Assembly (NCBI GenBank): GCA_004379165.1
Contig: NKXK01000033.1
Span: 1 to 64,000 of the forward strand
Reading direction: 5' to 3'
DNA from: Rhodocyclaceae bacterium
Lineage (GTDB): Bacteria; Pseudomonadota; Gammaproteobacteria; Burkholderiales; Rhodocyclaceae
DNA length: 64,000 nucleotides
Both the position numbers and the translations under genes were made by a program. Below the pieces are notes generated by a model, which had not been told where the DNA came from, made no database searches, and worked only from the letters and a program-made list of their open reading frames with translations. Of the stretch, positions 9,701 to 19,113 are shown one piece after another. How positions within the stretch are numbered: the stretch's first letter is position 1; each line of letters begins with the position of its first letter.

Positions 9701-12700
9701 GCGTACAGAAAGTTTCAATGTAGTCCGGCGCACCACTCGAGCCTGCTGTACAGGAATTCGCAAGTTCTGTGGGCGTTGTAATTTCCGAACAGCTTGTTTG
9801 CGTCCAGCTGTTTCCAGCCGAGGCAACTGCATTGGTACAGCTTGCCGAAGGAACGTTTGTCGTCACGACAGGTGCCGGACAGGTGGTTGCCTGCCAGTTA
9901 TTGGCAGCCGAAGCCGCCACCGGAGTGCAGCTTGGCACGGCGTTGGTAGACGTACTCTGAGTGCAAGTAATTCCAACCCAGTTGTTTCCAGAAGATGCCG
10001 TTTGCGGTGTGCAAGCGGAAACTCCCGTCGGCCCCGTGTTGTTCGTCGTGCAACTGGTCGCCACATAGTTGTTCGCTGCCGTCTTTCCGGACGCTGTACA
10101 AGTCTGAACAGCCGTTGGGCCAGTTGCGATCGTGTTGCAGCTTGTCGCTGTGTAGCTATTCCCGGACGCAGCACTCACAGGAGAACAGGAAGGAACAGCC
10201 GTCGGACCAGTGGTCACCGTATTGCAGGTCGTCGTGGTATAGCTGTTGCTCGACGAGGCCGTCGCCGGCGTGCAACTTGCGACGCCTGTCGGCCCCGTAG
10301 TTGCGGTATTACAGGTGGTCGTCGTGTAGCTGTTACTCGACGAGGCCGTCGCCGGCGTACAACTCGCTACCCCCGTCGGGCCAGTAGTAACCGTGTTGCA
10401 GGTCGTCGCAGTGAAGCTGTTACCTAATGCCGCCGTCACCGGCGTACAACTCGCCACCGCCGTTGGGCCGGTCGCATTGGTTGAACAGGTGGTCGCCGTA
10501 TAGCTGTTACCGGACGAAGCCGTCGCGGGCGTGCACGTCGCCACCGCCGTCGGACCAGTAGTAACCGTATTGCAGCTCGTCGTAGTGTAAGCATTGCCAG
10601 ACGAGGCAGTAGCCGGCGTACAGCTTGCGACCCCCGTTGGACCTGTGTTGTTGTTGCCACAAGTGGTGGCAGTGTAACTATTGCTCGGGGAGGCTGCTGC
10701 TGCGGAGCAACTTGGAACACCGGTCGGGCCAGTCGTCACCGTGTTGCAGGTCGTCGCAGTGAAGCTGTTACCTGGTGCCGCCGTCACCGGCGTACAACTC
10801 GCCACTGGCGTCGGGCCGGTCGTATTGGTTGAGCACGTGGTCGCCGTGTAGCTGTTGCCCGAAGAAGCCGTCGCCGCCGTACAGCTCGCCACTGCCGTCG
10901 GGCCAGTAGTGACCGTATTGCAGGTCGTCGCGGTATAGGCATTACTTGAAGAGGCGGCCTCCGGCGTACAACTCGCCACGCCAATTGGACCAGTCGTCAC
11001 CGGGTTACAAGTGACTCCCGTGTAGCCATTGCTTGCAGAAGGAGCTTCCGGGGTACATGTTGCTGCACCTGTCGGGCCAGTCGTCACCGTGTTGCAGGTC
11101 GTCGCAGTGTAGCTGTTACCTGCTGCCGCCGTCACCGGCGTACAACTCGCCACTGGTGTCGGGCCGGTCGTGTTGTTTGAGCAGGTCGTGGCCGTGAAGT
11201 TGTTGCCAGAGGACGCTGACGCGGCAGTACAACTCAACACTGGCGTCGGACCAGTGGTCTCCGTGTTGCAGGTGGTCGTCGTATAGCTGTTGCCGGACGA
11301 TGCCGTCTCCGGCGTGCAGCTTGTTACGCCTGTCGGACCGGTCGTTACCGTGTTGCAGGTGGTCGTCGTATAGTTGTTGCTCGACGAAGCGGTCACCGGG
11401 GTACAACTCAACACACCTGTCGGGCCGCTCGTCACGACGGTGCAGGTGGTCGCAGTGTAATCATTTCCCACCGCCGCCGTCACCGGCGTACAACTCTCCA
11501 CTGGCGTCGGGCCGGTCGTATTGGTTGAGCACGTGGTCGCCGTGTAGCTGTTGCCCGAAGAAGCCGTCGCCGCCGTACAGCTCGCTACTGCCGTCGGGCC
11601 AGTGGTGACTGTATTACAGGTGGTCGTGGTATAGCTGTTGCCCGGAGAGGCGGTCGCCGGCGTACAACTCGCTACCCCCGTCGGGCCAGTGGTGACTGTA
11701 TTACAGTTGGTCGTCGTATAGCTGTTACTCGGCGATGCCGTCACCGGCGTACAACTCGCTACCCCCTGACTGTTGGTCAAGGTGTCACATATCGTCGCGG
11801 TGTAATTGTTTCCCACCGCTGCCGCAACGGGGGTGCATGATGCAACGCCAATGGGCCCCGTGGTATTGGTTGAACAGGTAGTTGCCGTGTAGCCATTGCC
11901 AGACGAAGCCGTCGCGGGTGCACAGCTTGCAACTGCCGTCGGGCCAGTAGTAACTGTATTACAGGTGGTCGTGGTATAGCTGTTGCCCGGAGAGGCGGTC
12001 GCCGGCGTGCAACTTGCGACGCCTGTCGGCCCCGTAGTTGCGGTATTACAGGTGGTCGTCGTGTAGCTGTTACTCGACGAGGCCGTCGCCGGCGTACAAC
12101 TCGCTACCCCCGTCGGGCCAGTCGTCACCGTGTTGCAGGTCGTCGCAGTGTAGTCGTTGCCTACTGCCGCCGTCACCGGTGTGCATGATGCAACGCCAAT
12201 GGGCCCCGTGGTATTTGTTGAACAGGTAGTTGCCGTGTAGCTATTGCCGGGCGAAGCCGTCGCGGGCGAACAGCTTGCAACTGCCGTCGGGCCAGTAGTA
12301 ACCGTATTGCAGGTCGTCGTGGTGTAGCTGTTACTCGACGAGGCCGCTGCGGCCGTGCAACTGGCGACCGGCGTTGGCCCGGTAGTGACTGCATTACAGG
12401 TCGTTGTCGTAAAGTTGTTGCTCGCTTCCGCAGTCGCCGGGGTGCAACTTGCTACAGCAGTTGGCCCCGTAGTAATACTTGAGCAAGTGGTTGTGATGAA
12501 ATTGTTGCTCGATGACGCAGTCGCCGGGGTGCAAACGTCAACAGCAGTCGGCCCGGTCGTCACGGTTTGGCACGTATCGCCAATCGGACAAGATTCTACG
12601 GGCACAACCGATTCCTTTTCTGGATTATACCAGCGTATCTGCGAGGTACTGCGCAGGTTTTGCAGGGTGCTTTGCGTCAGTTGCGAGGTGCTCTTGGTCA

Positions 12701-14624
12701 ACTGCGAGGTACTGCGCAGGTTTTGCAGGGTGCTTTGCGTCAGTTGCGACGTGCTTTGGGTCAGTTGCGAGGTACTCTTGGTCAACTGCGAGGTACTGCG
12801 CAGGTTTTGCAGGGTGCTTTGCGTCAGTTGCGAGGTGATTTGCGTCAGTTGCGACGTGCTTTGGGTCAACTGCGATGTACTGCGCAGGTTTTGCAGGGTG
12901 CTCTGCGTAATTTGTGAGGTACTCCGCGTCAGCTGCGAGGTGCTCCGCGTCAGCCGTGACGTGCTTTGTAATCTCTGCAAGGTACTTTGGGTGAGTTGCG
13001 TGCTACTTGTGGTGAGTTGCGATGTACTCCGGGTCAGCTGCGACGTGCTGCGCAAGTTCTGCAAGGTACTTTGTGTCAATTGCGAAGTCGACTCGGTGAT
13101 CTGAGCTGTCGATTGGGTGAGTTGCGATGTGCTACGGAGATTTTGCAGGGTGCTTTGCATCACTTGCGAGGTCGACTCACGCAATTGCGAAGTTGAACGC
13201 GTCAGCTGTGAAGTACTGGCAAAGTCCTGCGTCGTGCTCTGCAGTGTCTGCGTCGTGCTCTGCAGTGTCTGCGAAGAAGTTTGCAGATTTTGCAGCGTGC
13301 TCTTCAAACGCTGAACGGTATATTTTTCGAACCAGCCACTATTGCAGGAAATAGAGGAAAACGTGTTCCATTTATCGGTGGTGATGATGGTTCCATCGGC
13401 AAAGCCTTCCCAAATCGGCCTGGGCGTCCATTCGTAGGGAGCATTTGGCGTCAACGTGCCGTCCTGCTGCCCAACCCAGGCATTTCCAGCAATATTGACC
13501 GGCCCACCAACCTTGACTCCGCTACCGTTCACACTCTCGTCCTGATCGTTCCAGTAGCCATCCGTCGTCAGAATGGTGAAATTCTGCTGGCAGGAATACT
13601 GCATTGGATCTTCCGGCATGCCCTGGTTGATGTAATCCGTTTTGCCGGCGTAATGGCGGCCGACGCGGGCCAGACCTTCACGGGCCGGCGATGTACCACC
13701 AGGCGTTTGCGCAAACAACTTGGCGTACCAATCTGTGCGCTGAGTTGCGCCAAAATCTGCGATCGGCACATACTTTGTCGAATCGACGCTCGCGCTTGAC
13801 TTACTCGCTTTCGGGAAAACCGAGATAAAACCCACCCGGAAACTGTCGGTCAGCGGATTGAATGCCAGGCTAACGGCACTCTTCGTCAGGTTCATTCGAG
13901 TGCGGTAAAACGCATACCAGTTGGCGAAATTCTGGCGCTCGTCAGTCCCTCCTGCACCCGATGTACTGCCAACGATCACTTTTGTCCAGGTACCGCCACC
14001 TGTTGCCACAATCGTCCCTGCGCCGAGACCCTCCAGCGTATCGCCGTCAGTACATGGCGCACTGCCGGGCGCTGTGGTTTGTGAGCCTGAATACCTGAAG
14101 TAGTAAGCAGGTTGAGGTGTGTCATTGAACTCCGAGGTCCCAGGGCCATTTGGCCCGGCACGCAAAGTCTTGTCGTCGTATGCCTTGAAGCTGGTCGACA
14201 AGTTCACAGTCGCCGAAGTGGCGTCATAGGGGTCATAACTTGCGCCAGTGAAACTCGGTGCGGCCCAGAACGTTCCGTCAGCCTGTTTGGGCAGGTCGTA
14301 CACGGTTGCAGGGTTGTAATACAAGGCATTGCACTGCGAGCTCTTGTAGCCCACCTGCTTGACACCGGGCGAACCGAAAATATTGCTGGCCGGTCCCTCA
14401 ACCGAATCCGGCATGTGGGTCCACGCCATGGATTTCGACGTATCCATCAGCAACATGATGTTCGGCTTCGCCTGTGCCGGGTTGTTACTGGCCAGCGGCA
14501 GGTTGGAGATGTCGGTCGGTGCGGCAAAAGCGCCACCGACATAGCTACCGACAAACAGGAGCAGGACACCGCGTGTCAATCGACGCTGGGCAGTTGAATA
14601 ATTCGTTTGAAAGGCGGTTGTCAT
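6738..14624 (-). CDS. pilY1: PilY1-like type IV pilus tip-associated protein with very large internal repeat region
   Basis: 2628 aa; signal-like N-terminus, VWA-like NIMLLMDTSKSM, C-terminal PilY1 propeller segments (GRDAVLGDLVNSQPVYVKAP, VVYVGGNDGMLHAFNA, GYSFGRPIITKL). Confidence 0.9.
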   Translation of the reverse strand: MTTAFQTNYSTAQRRLTRGVLLLFVGSYVGGAFAAPTDISNLPLASNNPAQAKPNIMLLMDTSKSMAWTHMPDSVEGPASNIFGSPGVKQVGYKSSQCNALYYNPATVYDLPKQADGTFWAAPSFTGASYDPYDATSATVNLSTSFKAYDDKTLRAGPNGPGTSEFNDTPQPAYYFRYSGSQTTAPGSAPCTDGDTLEGLGAGTIVATGGGTWTKVIVGSTSGAGGTDERQNFANWYAFYRTRMNLTKSAVSLAFNPLTDSFRVGFISVFPKASKSSASVDSTKYVPIADFGATQRTDWYAKLFAQTPGGTSPAREGLARVGRHYAGKTDYINQGMPEDPMQYSCQQNFTILTTDGYWNDQDESVNGSGVKVGGPVNIAGNAWVGQQDGTLTPNAPYEWTPRPIWEGFADGTIITTDKWNTFSSISCNSGWFEKYTVQRLKSTLQNLQTSSQTLQSTTQTLQSTTQDFASTSQLTRSTSQLRESTSQVMQSTLQNLRSTSQLTQSTAQITESTSQLTQSTLQNLRSTSQLTRSTSQLTTSSTQLTQSTLQRLQSTSRLTRSTSQLTRSTSQITQSTLQNLRSTSQLTQSTSQLTQITSQLTQSTLQNLRSTSQLTKSTSQLTQSTSQLTQSTLQNLRSTSQLTKSTSQLTQSTLQNLRSTSQIRWYNPEKESVVPVESCPIGDTCQTVTTGPTAVDVCTPATASSSNNFITTTCSSITTGPTAVASCTPATAEASNNFTTTTCNAVTTGPTPVASCTAAAASSSNSYTTTTCNTVTTGPTAVASCSPATASPGNSYTATTCSTNTTGPIGVASCTPVTAAVGNDYTATTCNTVTTGPTGVASCTPATASSSNSYTTTTCNTATTGPTGVASCTPATASPGNSYTTTTCNTVTTGPTAVASCAPATASSGNGYTATTCSTNTTGPIGVASCTPVAAAVGNNYTATICDTLTNSQGVASCTPVTASPSNSYTTTNCNTVTTGPTGVASCTPATASPGNSYTTTTCNTVTTGPTAVASCTAATASSGNSYTATTCSTNTTGPTPVESCTPVTAAVGNDYTATTCTVVTSGPTGVLSCTPVTASSSNNYTTTTCNTVTTGPTGVTSCTPETASSGNSYTTTTCNTETTGPTPVLSCTAASASSGNNFTATTCSNNTTGPTPVASCTPVTAAAGNSYTATTCNTVTTGPTGAATCTPEAPSASNGYTGVTCNPVTTGPIGVASCTPEAASSSNAYTATTCNTVTTGPTAVASCTAATASSGNSYTATTCSTNTTGPTPVASCTPVTAAPGNSFTATTCNTVTTGPTGVPSCSAAAASPSNSYTATTCGNNNTGPTGVASCTPATASSGNAYTTTSCNTVTTGPTAVATCTPATASSGNSYTATTCSTNATGPTAVASCTPVTAALGNSFTATTCNTVTTGPTGVASCTPATASSSNSYTTTTCNTATTGPTGVASCTPATASSSNSYTTTTCNTVTTGPTAVPSCSPVSAASGNSYTATSCNTIATGPTAVQTCTASGKTAANNYVATSCTTNNTGPTGVSACTPQTASSGNNWVGITCTQSTSTNAVPSCTPVAASAANNWQATTCPAPVVTTNVPSASCTNAVASAGNSWTQTSCSEITTPTELANSCTAGSSGAPDYIETFCTPVPGQKALYATTTTVTKTLTSGGTVVPDLTPTVTTTNDAPAEVNGVCYVPGTPSGAFPALPSPNPVRAGVDISPWPNMGPMPGGDCTAWPCTEGQLNAGGSINSLADVAQYYYVTDLRTTGPLAENNVLPVGGGPEDDRAKHQHMTTFTVALGVSGTLAYNDQYKTATTGDFADIRLGTKNWPLWPDPFKAGWIAGSETFSSATKNSWEDPRSIDDFWHAAVNGRGQYFSAGNPKAVVSGLNGALSGIEASLAAGSAAGTSSQEPVAGDNFAYVASYQTKKWTGDLQSREITPLGGIGLTPVWSARAKLQESVGAACDNRKIYLIRAGASNNLTDFTWNTFGCDTTGNPTGTSSSGLNTSERGFFNSDTNVGLLSQYNAMTDGSNGSADQRTAAKGENLVNYLRGQRGKEDFDSGNINKLYRGRDAVLGDLVNSQPVYVKAPFAEYFDDGYSIFRDAKANRLPVVYVGGNDGMLHAFNAKGFTTDASNNRIVDPDGGKELWAIIPTSVLPNLYKLADNNYKNTHTYFVDATPVVGDVDVAAPAIPASPATRPTWTPDWRTILVGGLNGGGKGFFALDVTNPESPKALWEFKLGACGVAGEDCHLGYSFGRPIITKLLDGRWVVMLTSGYNNVRSPNGTGDGLGYLYVLKADTGELLYKIATSEGDGGTPSGLVHVNNYVSNARFDNTTKRVYGADVSGNVWLFDVNDSFGTAGREAYLLGATKTASGLPQPITIRPEIAEMGGKTWVYVGTGRLLGASDLDPALDTTTRTQSVYGFVDLVTHPDTDDAADPSDPLTFPASSLHSVLKPLTISYSGTSRVTAAATCDADATPKRCRGDYGWVLDLPDSGERVNVGMRVLGSTLVFASNVLESSACSIGGYGYINYVNSLTGSAVMPSESNEISTKISNGLIVGINTLWSLKPSSTGSGTGTGSGTGTGSGTGTGLITGMGAPSIVVSTSAGTTSSQGVTLAPPAVKGKRISWRPLATP
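6874..6927 (-). repeat. 18-bp tandem repeat x3 encoding a GTGTGS tract near the PilY1 C-terminus
   Basis: cctgttccagtgcccgag repeated three times exactly, then a partial copy. Confidence 0.9.
9705..12572 (-). repeat. ~33 tandem copies of an 87-bp unit encoding a 29-aa two-cysteine repeat
   Basis: Consensus (C)NTVTTGPTGVASCTPATASSGNSYTTTTC; two Cys per unit; 2868 bp is about 33 x 87 bp. Confidence 0.95.
12639..13310 (-). repeat. 32 tandem 21-bp units encoding heptads (LTQSTSQ/NLRSTSQ/LTQSTLQ)
   Basis: RLKSTLQ...NLRSTSQ reads as 32 in-register heptads; 672 bp = 32 x 21. Confidence 0.95.
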
Positions 14625-14652
14625 GATTTGCTCCCGATAAGGATCGGTCGGT

Positions 14653-15210
14653 TCAATACATCAATGCTTGGATGTAACTACGGACATTTCTGGGGCCCGT
14701 TACACGGACGGTAATTCGGTAGTAGGGAAACAGCTCTGGGGTCGAGTTGTTTCCATAACTTGTGCCTTCTTTGCTTGAAGTCTCTCGAGCAACGATGCAT
14801 TGGTTCTCACTGGTTGGCGTCGTAGTCACTGACCCAGTCGAAGCACATAAGCGGTGTATGACATATTCAACCCCAGCCTCGGCAGTGGCTTGCCACGCGT
14901 TATAAGAATATGGATCAAAAGCCTGTGTGGTTGCCAAACCATTCGCCACATACCCTGCAGAACTGTTGTACAAAGCATTCGAGTTCGAAACCAACCACCT
15001 GCGTGCACTTTCAACGCCAAAATCTGCTTCAGCATTGCTACCTTCCTTGAATGCCAGATTGCCCACAATCAATTGAGCGCTACTACCCTGACGAATCATA
15101 GAAATGCCGATCAGCGACATTGCAATCAAGACGATTAGTGCAATCAACAACACCACGCCCCCTTGCTTGCCTGGTCCGGACTGCAACGTCATGTGAGAGG
15201 GAACTGTCAT
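14653..15210 (-). CDS. pilX: Minor pilin / pilus assembly protein PilX-like
   Basis: GGVVLLIALIVLIAMSLIGISMIRQ N-terminal hydrophobic helix; position between pilW and pilY1. Confidence 0.8.
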   Translation of the reverse strand: MTVPSHMTLQSGPGKQGGVVLLIALIVLIAMSLIGISMIRQGSSAQLIVGNLAFKEGSNAEADFGVESARRWLVSNSNALYNSSAGYVANGLATTQAFDPYSYNAWQATAEAGVEYVIHRLCASTGSVTTTPTSENQCIVARETSSKEGTSYGNNSTPELFPYYRITVRVTGPRNVRSYIQALMY

Positions 15211-16235
15211 TCCTGCGCCCCCCAGATGATGTTGCGCAGCGGTATCGTTCTCTCAATTACCTCATAACGATAACGCTGCCATGACGTGCCATCGGCCAGA
15301 TCCGCCATCACAAAATCGGTCGCGACACCGGTGCCGGTATGCCAGACCGGCGCCACTGTGGTTACATTTTCTTTTTCGAATTGCTTGCTTCGCACCAGAA
15401 TAGCGATGCGAATGGCGCGCACTAATCCCCAGTCCGTCGCTGCCGGATCTGCTGACTGCCAAGTGCCATCGGCAAGGCCATATTGGGCCTGCAGATCGAC
15501 GACGCCGTCTGCCACCTGCTGTTCATTAGCGACAAACGTTGTGTTGGTACGCTCCAACGAGGCTGCATTAACCCGCCAACGGGCATGCTGAGGGTTACTT
15601 CCCAAATAAAGCAAATTGCCTGAGGAAAAACCGGGCGCTGAATTAAAGGTGATTTGGTTTAACGACGTACCCGCCGCTGGCAGCGCGCTGCTCACTTGCC
15701 GAAGCACGCATTGCCCACCACCAGCCAGTGTAGCCAGGACAACCCAATCCCCTGCACTCAATGTATGGCCCTGATATGAAAAACTCATACTAGCCCCGGA
15801 GACGTCCTCGGAAAACAACCCAACATCACTGAAATTGAGATTGGTGTTGTTTGAATTCGCATACAACACCGTCACTTCATCAGGCGCACCACTCGCGCCA
15901 TCAGTGATATCCACTGCAACGAGGCGGGACGTGCCCGTAAAAACACAGCCGGGTGTGAATTGGCGGCCTGCATAAGCGGTATGTCCAAACCCCAAACCGC
16001 CTTGCGCCAGATCCTGCTGAAGGTAATACATGCCAATCGCACCAGAGGTTCGGGCATCGCCGCCGGACATCGTCGTGCTCGTACGCTCACCCCATACGCT
16101 CATGGTTTGAAAAACGACCAGCACGCCGATCATGCCGATCACGAGGCCAACCATGACCTCGACGAGGCTCATGCCTCGTTGGCTATTGGTCTTTGACCAA
16201 GTGACAACTGGGTAGAACAGATGATTAATTGACAT
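15207..16235 (-). CDS. pilW: Type IV pilus minor pilin PilW-like
   Basis: Prepilin motif GMSLVEVMVGLVIGMIGVLVVF; start assigned to MSINHLF within longer ORF. Confidence 0.83.
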   Translation of the reverse strand: MSINHLFYPVVTWSKTNSQRGMSLVEVMVGLVIGMIGVLVVFQTMSVWGERTSTTMSGGDARTSGAIGMYYLQQDLAQGGLGFGHTAYAGRQFTPGCVFTGTSRLVAVDITDGASGAPDEVTVLYANSNNTNLNFSDVGLFSEDVSGASMSFSYQGHTLSAGDWVVLATLAGGGQCVLRQVSSALPAAGTSLNQITFNSAPGFSSGNLLYLGSNPQHARWRVNAASLERTNTTFVANEQQVADGVVDLQAQYGLADGTWQSADPAATDWGLVRAIRIAILVRSKQFEKENVTTVAPVWHTGTGVATDFVMADLADGTSWQRYRYEVIERTIPLRNIIWGAQE

Positions 16236-16728
16236 AGGCCACCAGTTGGTGACTACGCTCAGAATCCTGAGGTGGTTGCCAACACATGGTAATAGTGACG
16301 CGGTTAAACGCAGCTGCGTCTGTATCCACCAATATCTGTATTCGTGAAGCTGTAGCTCCCGGTAAACCACCATAACGCCCCGCTTGCGTGACAGACGCTA
16401 CCCACTGCGTCACGGCAGCTTGCGTCGAAGCAGTTCCCGAGAAGGCGCAACCTGTACCCGTAGTCTGATGCGCAAAAGTCTGCAGAGACGCAGTAGACAC
16501 CCCGTTCGTCGCATCCCGCGCAACATTCAAGGCGATTAACGACGCGATTTCACTCGCGAAGCGTGCGGCGTCCGCTCGACTTTGGCTATCCGTTGCTGCC
16601 TGTACAGCGCGGGCATTGATTGCCACCATGCCGAGGATGCCGAAGGAAAAAACCAAGATGGCGATCAAAGCCTCCAGCAACATCATGCCGGATTGATCGT
16701 TCGGGGAATTCACTTTTAACTGCCGCAT
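16225..16728 (-). CDS. pilV: Type IV pilus modification protein PilV-like
   Basis: GMMLLEALIAILVFSFGILGMVAI prepilin helix typical of PilV; start at MRQLKVN. Confidence 0.83.
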   Translation of the reverse strand: MRQLKVNSPNDQSGMMLLEALIAILVFSFGILGMVAINARAVQAATDSQSRADAARFASEIASLIALNVARDATNGVSTASLQTFAHQTTGTGCAFSGTASTQAAVTQWVASVTQAGRYGGLPGATASRIQILVDTDAAAFNRVTITMCWQPPQDSERSHQLVAYVN

Positions 16729-17228
16729 GATCGGGTATCCGTCGTATCGGTCACTGCTGGATCGCATAAGCGGACTTGGCCGCCCGTGAAGACTTGGACA
16801 CGCAAACATCTCGGCTCTGCGCTACAACCGGTGGGCCCCGAGAAGTTAAACGTTGCAGGAGCGCCCGTGGTGGCTCGCCCCAAGTTATTGAAGCCGATAA
16901 CCGTAGTGGCACTCAGGGTGATCTGAGCCCCTCCGGACTCCCTTGAGTCTTTCTGCTCAACGACATTCGTACCGGCGTCGTCAGTGCTGATAACCCAACC
17001 GGCGCCGGACGCTGCTGGTACAAAAAAAATCGTTTGCCCACGCGATATCGCCTCGGCACGCGCACGTTGCAAACCCATGGCAAAGCCACTGGCAGCCGCC
17101 TTGATTCGTCCGCTTTCCAGCATCCCCAAAAACGATGGCAAGCCGAGGGTGGTCAGGATTGCCAATATCGCCAAGGTAATCGCCAGCTCAACCAGCGTAA
17201 AACCGGAACTGTTTTTGTGGGCTAGCAT
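16716..17228 (-). CDS. fimT: FimT/GspH-type minor pseudopilin
   Basis: [25 protein letters not shown] prepilin motif; GspH-like C-terminal region. Confidence 0.82.
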   Translation of the reverse strand: MLAHKNSSGFTLVELAITLAILAILTTLGLPSFLGMLESGRIKAAASGFAMGLQRARAEAISRGQTIFFVPAASGAGWVISTDDAGTNVVEQKDSRESGGAQITLSATTVIGFNNLGRATTGAPATFNFSGPTGCSAEPRCLRVQVFTGGQVRLCDPAVTDTTDTRSCGS

Positions 17229-17632
17229 GATCCGTTCCGGCTGATGGCCCAACACCCTGTATTACCCGCCCAACCGGACGCACCAGTCGATGTACGGGCA
17301 TTCGCCTGATTAACCGTGTAGTCAAATCCAGACATAACACCGGAGCCCCCCGCAGTAACAGTGTAAGTTGTTGCGGAAAGGTTTGAGCACACGAAGCCAA
17401 AACTGGCCGTATTGGCTGGCATTCCCGTAGCACACCCGCCAACATAGGTTCTGTTGTCTTGGAAAAACTGCTCCAGTCTCATTTGGGCCGCAGACAATCC
17501 GTTGGTGGCCTCTGTGATTCTGGCACTCCGCACATAATCATTGTAGGCGGGCAAGGCAATCGAGCTGAGGATGCCAATAATGGCCACCACAACGAGCAAT
17601 TCGATCAACGAGAATCCATCAATACGACGCAT
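17222..17632 (-). CDS. pilE: Type IV pilin PilE-like
   Basis: [37 protein letters not shown]-terminal Cys pair. Confidence 0.85.
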   Translation of the reverse strand: MRRIDGFSLIELLVVVAIIGILSSIALPAYNDYVRSARITEATNGLSAAQMRLEQFFQDNRTYVGGCATGMPANTASFGFVCSNLSATTYTVTAGGSGVMSGFDYTVNQANARTSTGASGWAGNTGCWAISRNGSC

Positions 17633-17707
17633 GATTCATTCCTTTATGAGTTATTGCAGTCTAGTGTTGCCGGAGTCAAAAACACCATCGTTCTGACCAA
17701 AGGCTAA

Positions 17708-17732
17708 AAAGGAAACCTGAACGGTTTCCTTT
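17708..17732 (-). terminator. Rho-independent terminator downstream of glmU
   Basis: aaaggaaacc-tgaac-ggtttccttt with T-tract on the minus strand. Confidence 0.65.
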
Positions 17733-17754
17733 AGGGTACTTTCCTTGTCCAAAG

Positions 17755-19113
17755 CTACTTCTTTTTCTTCACTGGTCGCACCCAACCGCTCAGTGTCATC
17801 TGCTTGGCACGAGACACGGTCAGCGCGTCCGGCGGCGCATCCTTGGTCAGCGTCGTACCGGCACCCAGCGTTGCCCCGCGGCCGACGCGCACCGGCGCCA
17901 CCAGTTGGGTATCGGAGCCGATGAAGACATCGTCCTCGATGATGGTCTTGAATTTGTTGGCGCCATCGTAGTTGCAGGTAATGGTGCCAGCACCGACATT
18001 CACCCGTTCGCCGATTTCCGCATCGCCGATGTAGGCGAGATGGTTGGCCTTGGATTGGGCGGCGATCTTGCTCTTTTTCACCTCGACAAAATTGCCGATA
18101 TGCACCTCCGGCCCCAATTCCGTCCCCGGACGCAGACGGGCATACGGCCCGAGCACGCCGTCAGGACCGATCACCGCATCCTCAAAGTGACAGAAGGCAG
18201 CAATGCGCGTACCTGCACCGACCTTGACGTTCTTCAGCACACAATAGGGGCCAACTTCGACGGCATCGGCGAGTTCGACTTTACCCTCGAAGACGCAGCC
18301 GACGTCGATGGCGACATCGCGCCCGTGTGTCAGCTCTCCGCGAATGTCGATGCGCGCCGGGTCCGCCAGCCGCACGCCGGCGACCAGCAACTGGTCCGCC
18401 AGGTTGCGCTGGTGCTGGCGCTCCAGCTCCGCCAGTTGCACCTTGCTGTTAACACCCAGGACTTCCCACTCGCCGGCCGGCTGCGCTGTGCGTACCGGCA
18501 AGCCTTCGGCGACCGCGAGGCCAACGATGTCGGTGAGGTAGTACTCGCCCTGGGCGTTGTCATTTTTCAGGCTGGCCAGCCAGTCTCCAAGACGCGCCGT
18601 CGGCACCGCCATGATGCCGGTATTGATCTCGCAAATTGCCTTTTCGGCATCGGAAGCGTCTTTCTGCTCGACGATGCGCTGCACCTTGCCGTCAGCATCG
18701 CGCACGATGCGCCCGTAGCCGCTCGGGTCAGCCAGATCAACAGTCAGGATCGCCAGTCCGTCCTTGCCGGCCTGCAGCAAGCGCTTCAGGGTATCCGCCG
18801 TGGTCAGCGGGACGTCACCATAGAGCACCAGCGTCTGTTCTGCCGCCGACAGCTGGGGTACCGCCTGCGCCACCGCATGGCCGGTACCGAGTTGCTGCGC
18901 CTGCTCGGCCCAGCGCAGATCCGGGGCGGAAAGGGTGGCCCGAACGGCTTCGCCACCGTGTCCATAAACCACGATCAACTTTTCTGGATTCAAGCCGCGC
19001 GCGGTGTCGATGACATGCTGCGCCAGCGCCTTGCCGGCAACCGGATGCAGCACCTTGGGCAGATTGGAATGCATGCGCTTGCCCTGGCCGGCAGCGAGGA
19101 TGACGATGTTCAT
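17755..19113 (-). CDS. glmU: Bifunctional UDP-N-acetylglucosamine pyrophosphorylase / glucosamine-1-phosphate N-acetyltransferase
   Basis: [28 protein letters not shown] and left-handed beta-helix hexapeptides. Confidence 0.97.
   Translation of the reverse strand: MNIVILAAGQGKRMHSNLPKVLHPVAGKALAQHVIDTARGLNPEKLIVVYGHGGEAVRATLSAPDLRWAEQAQQLGTGHAVAQAVPQLSAAEQTLVLYGDVPLTTADTLKRLLQAGKDGLAILTVDLADPSGYGRIVRDADGKVQRIVEQKDASDAEKAICEINTGIMAVPTARLGDWLASLKNDNAQGEYYLTDIVGLAVAEGLPVRTAQPAGEWEVLGVNSKVQLAELERQHQRNLADQLLVAGVRLADPARIDIRGELTHGRDVAIDVGCVFEGKVELADAVEVGPYCVLKNVKVGAGTRIAAFCHFEDAVIGPDGVLGPYARLRPGTELGPEVHIGNFVEVKKSKIAAQSKANHLAYIGDAEIGERVNVGAGTITCNYDGANKFKTIIEDDVFIGSDTQLVAPVRVGRGATLGAGTTLTKDAPPDALTVSRAKQMTLSGWVRPVKKKK

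Noticed and set aside
12355-13104. Cys/Val/Leu-rich 249-aa plus-strand ORF (CEVLRRFCRVLCVSCEVL repeats)
   Set aside because: It is the antisense reading of the PilY1 heptad array; repeat periodicity of 21 bp keeps all frames open
9705-13310. Possible CRISPR array (regular tandem repeats)
   Set aside because: Repeats are contiguous and in-frame within a coding sequence, with no unique spacers and no cas genes
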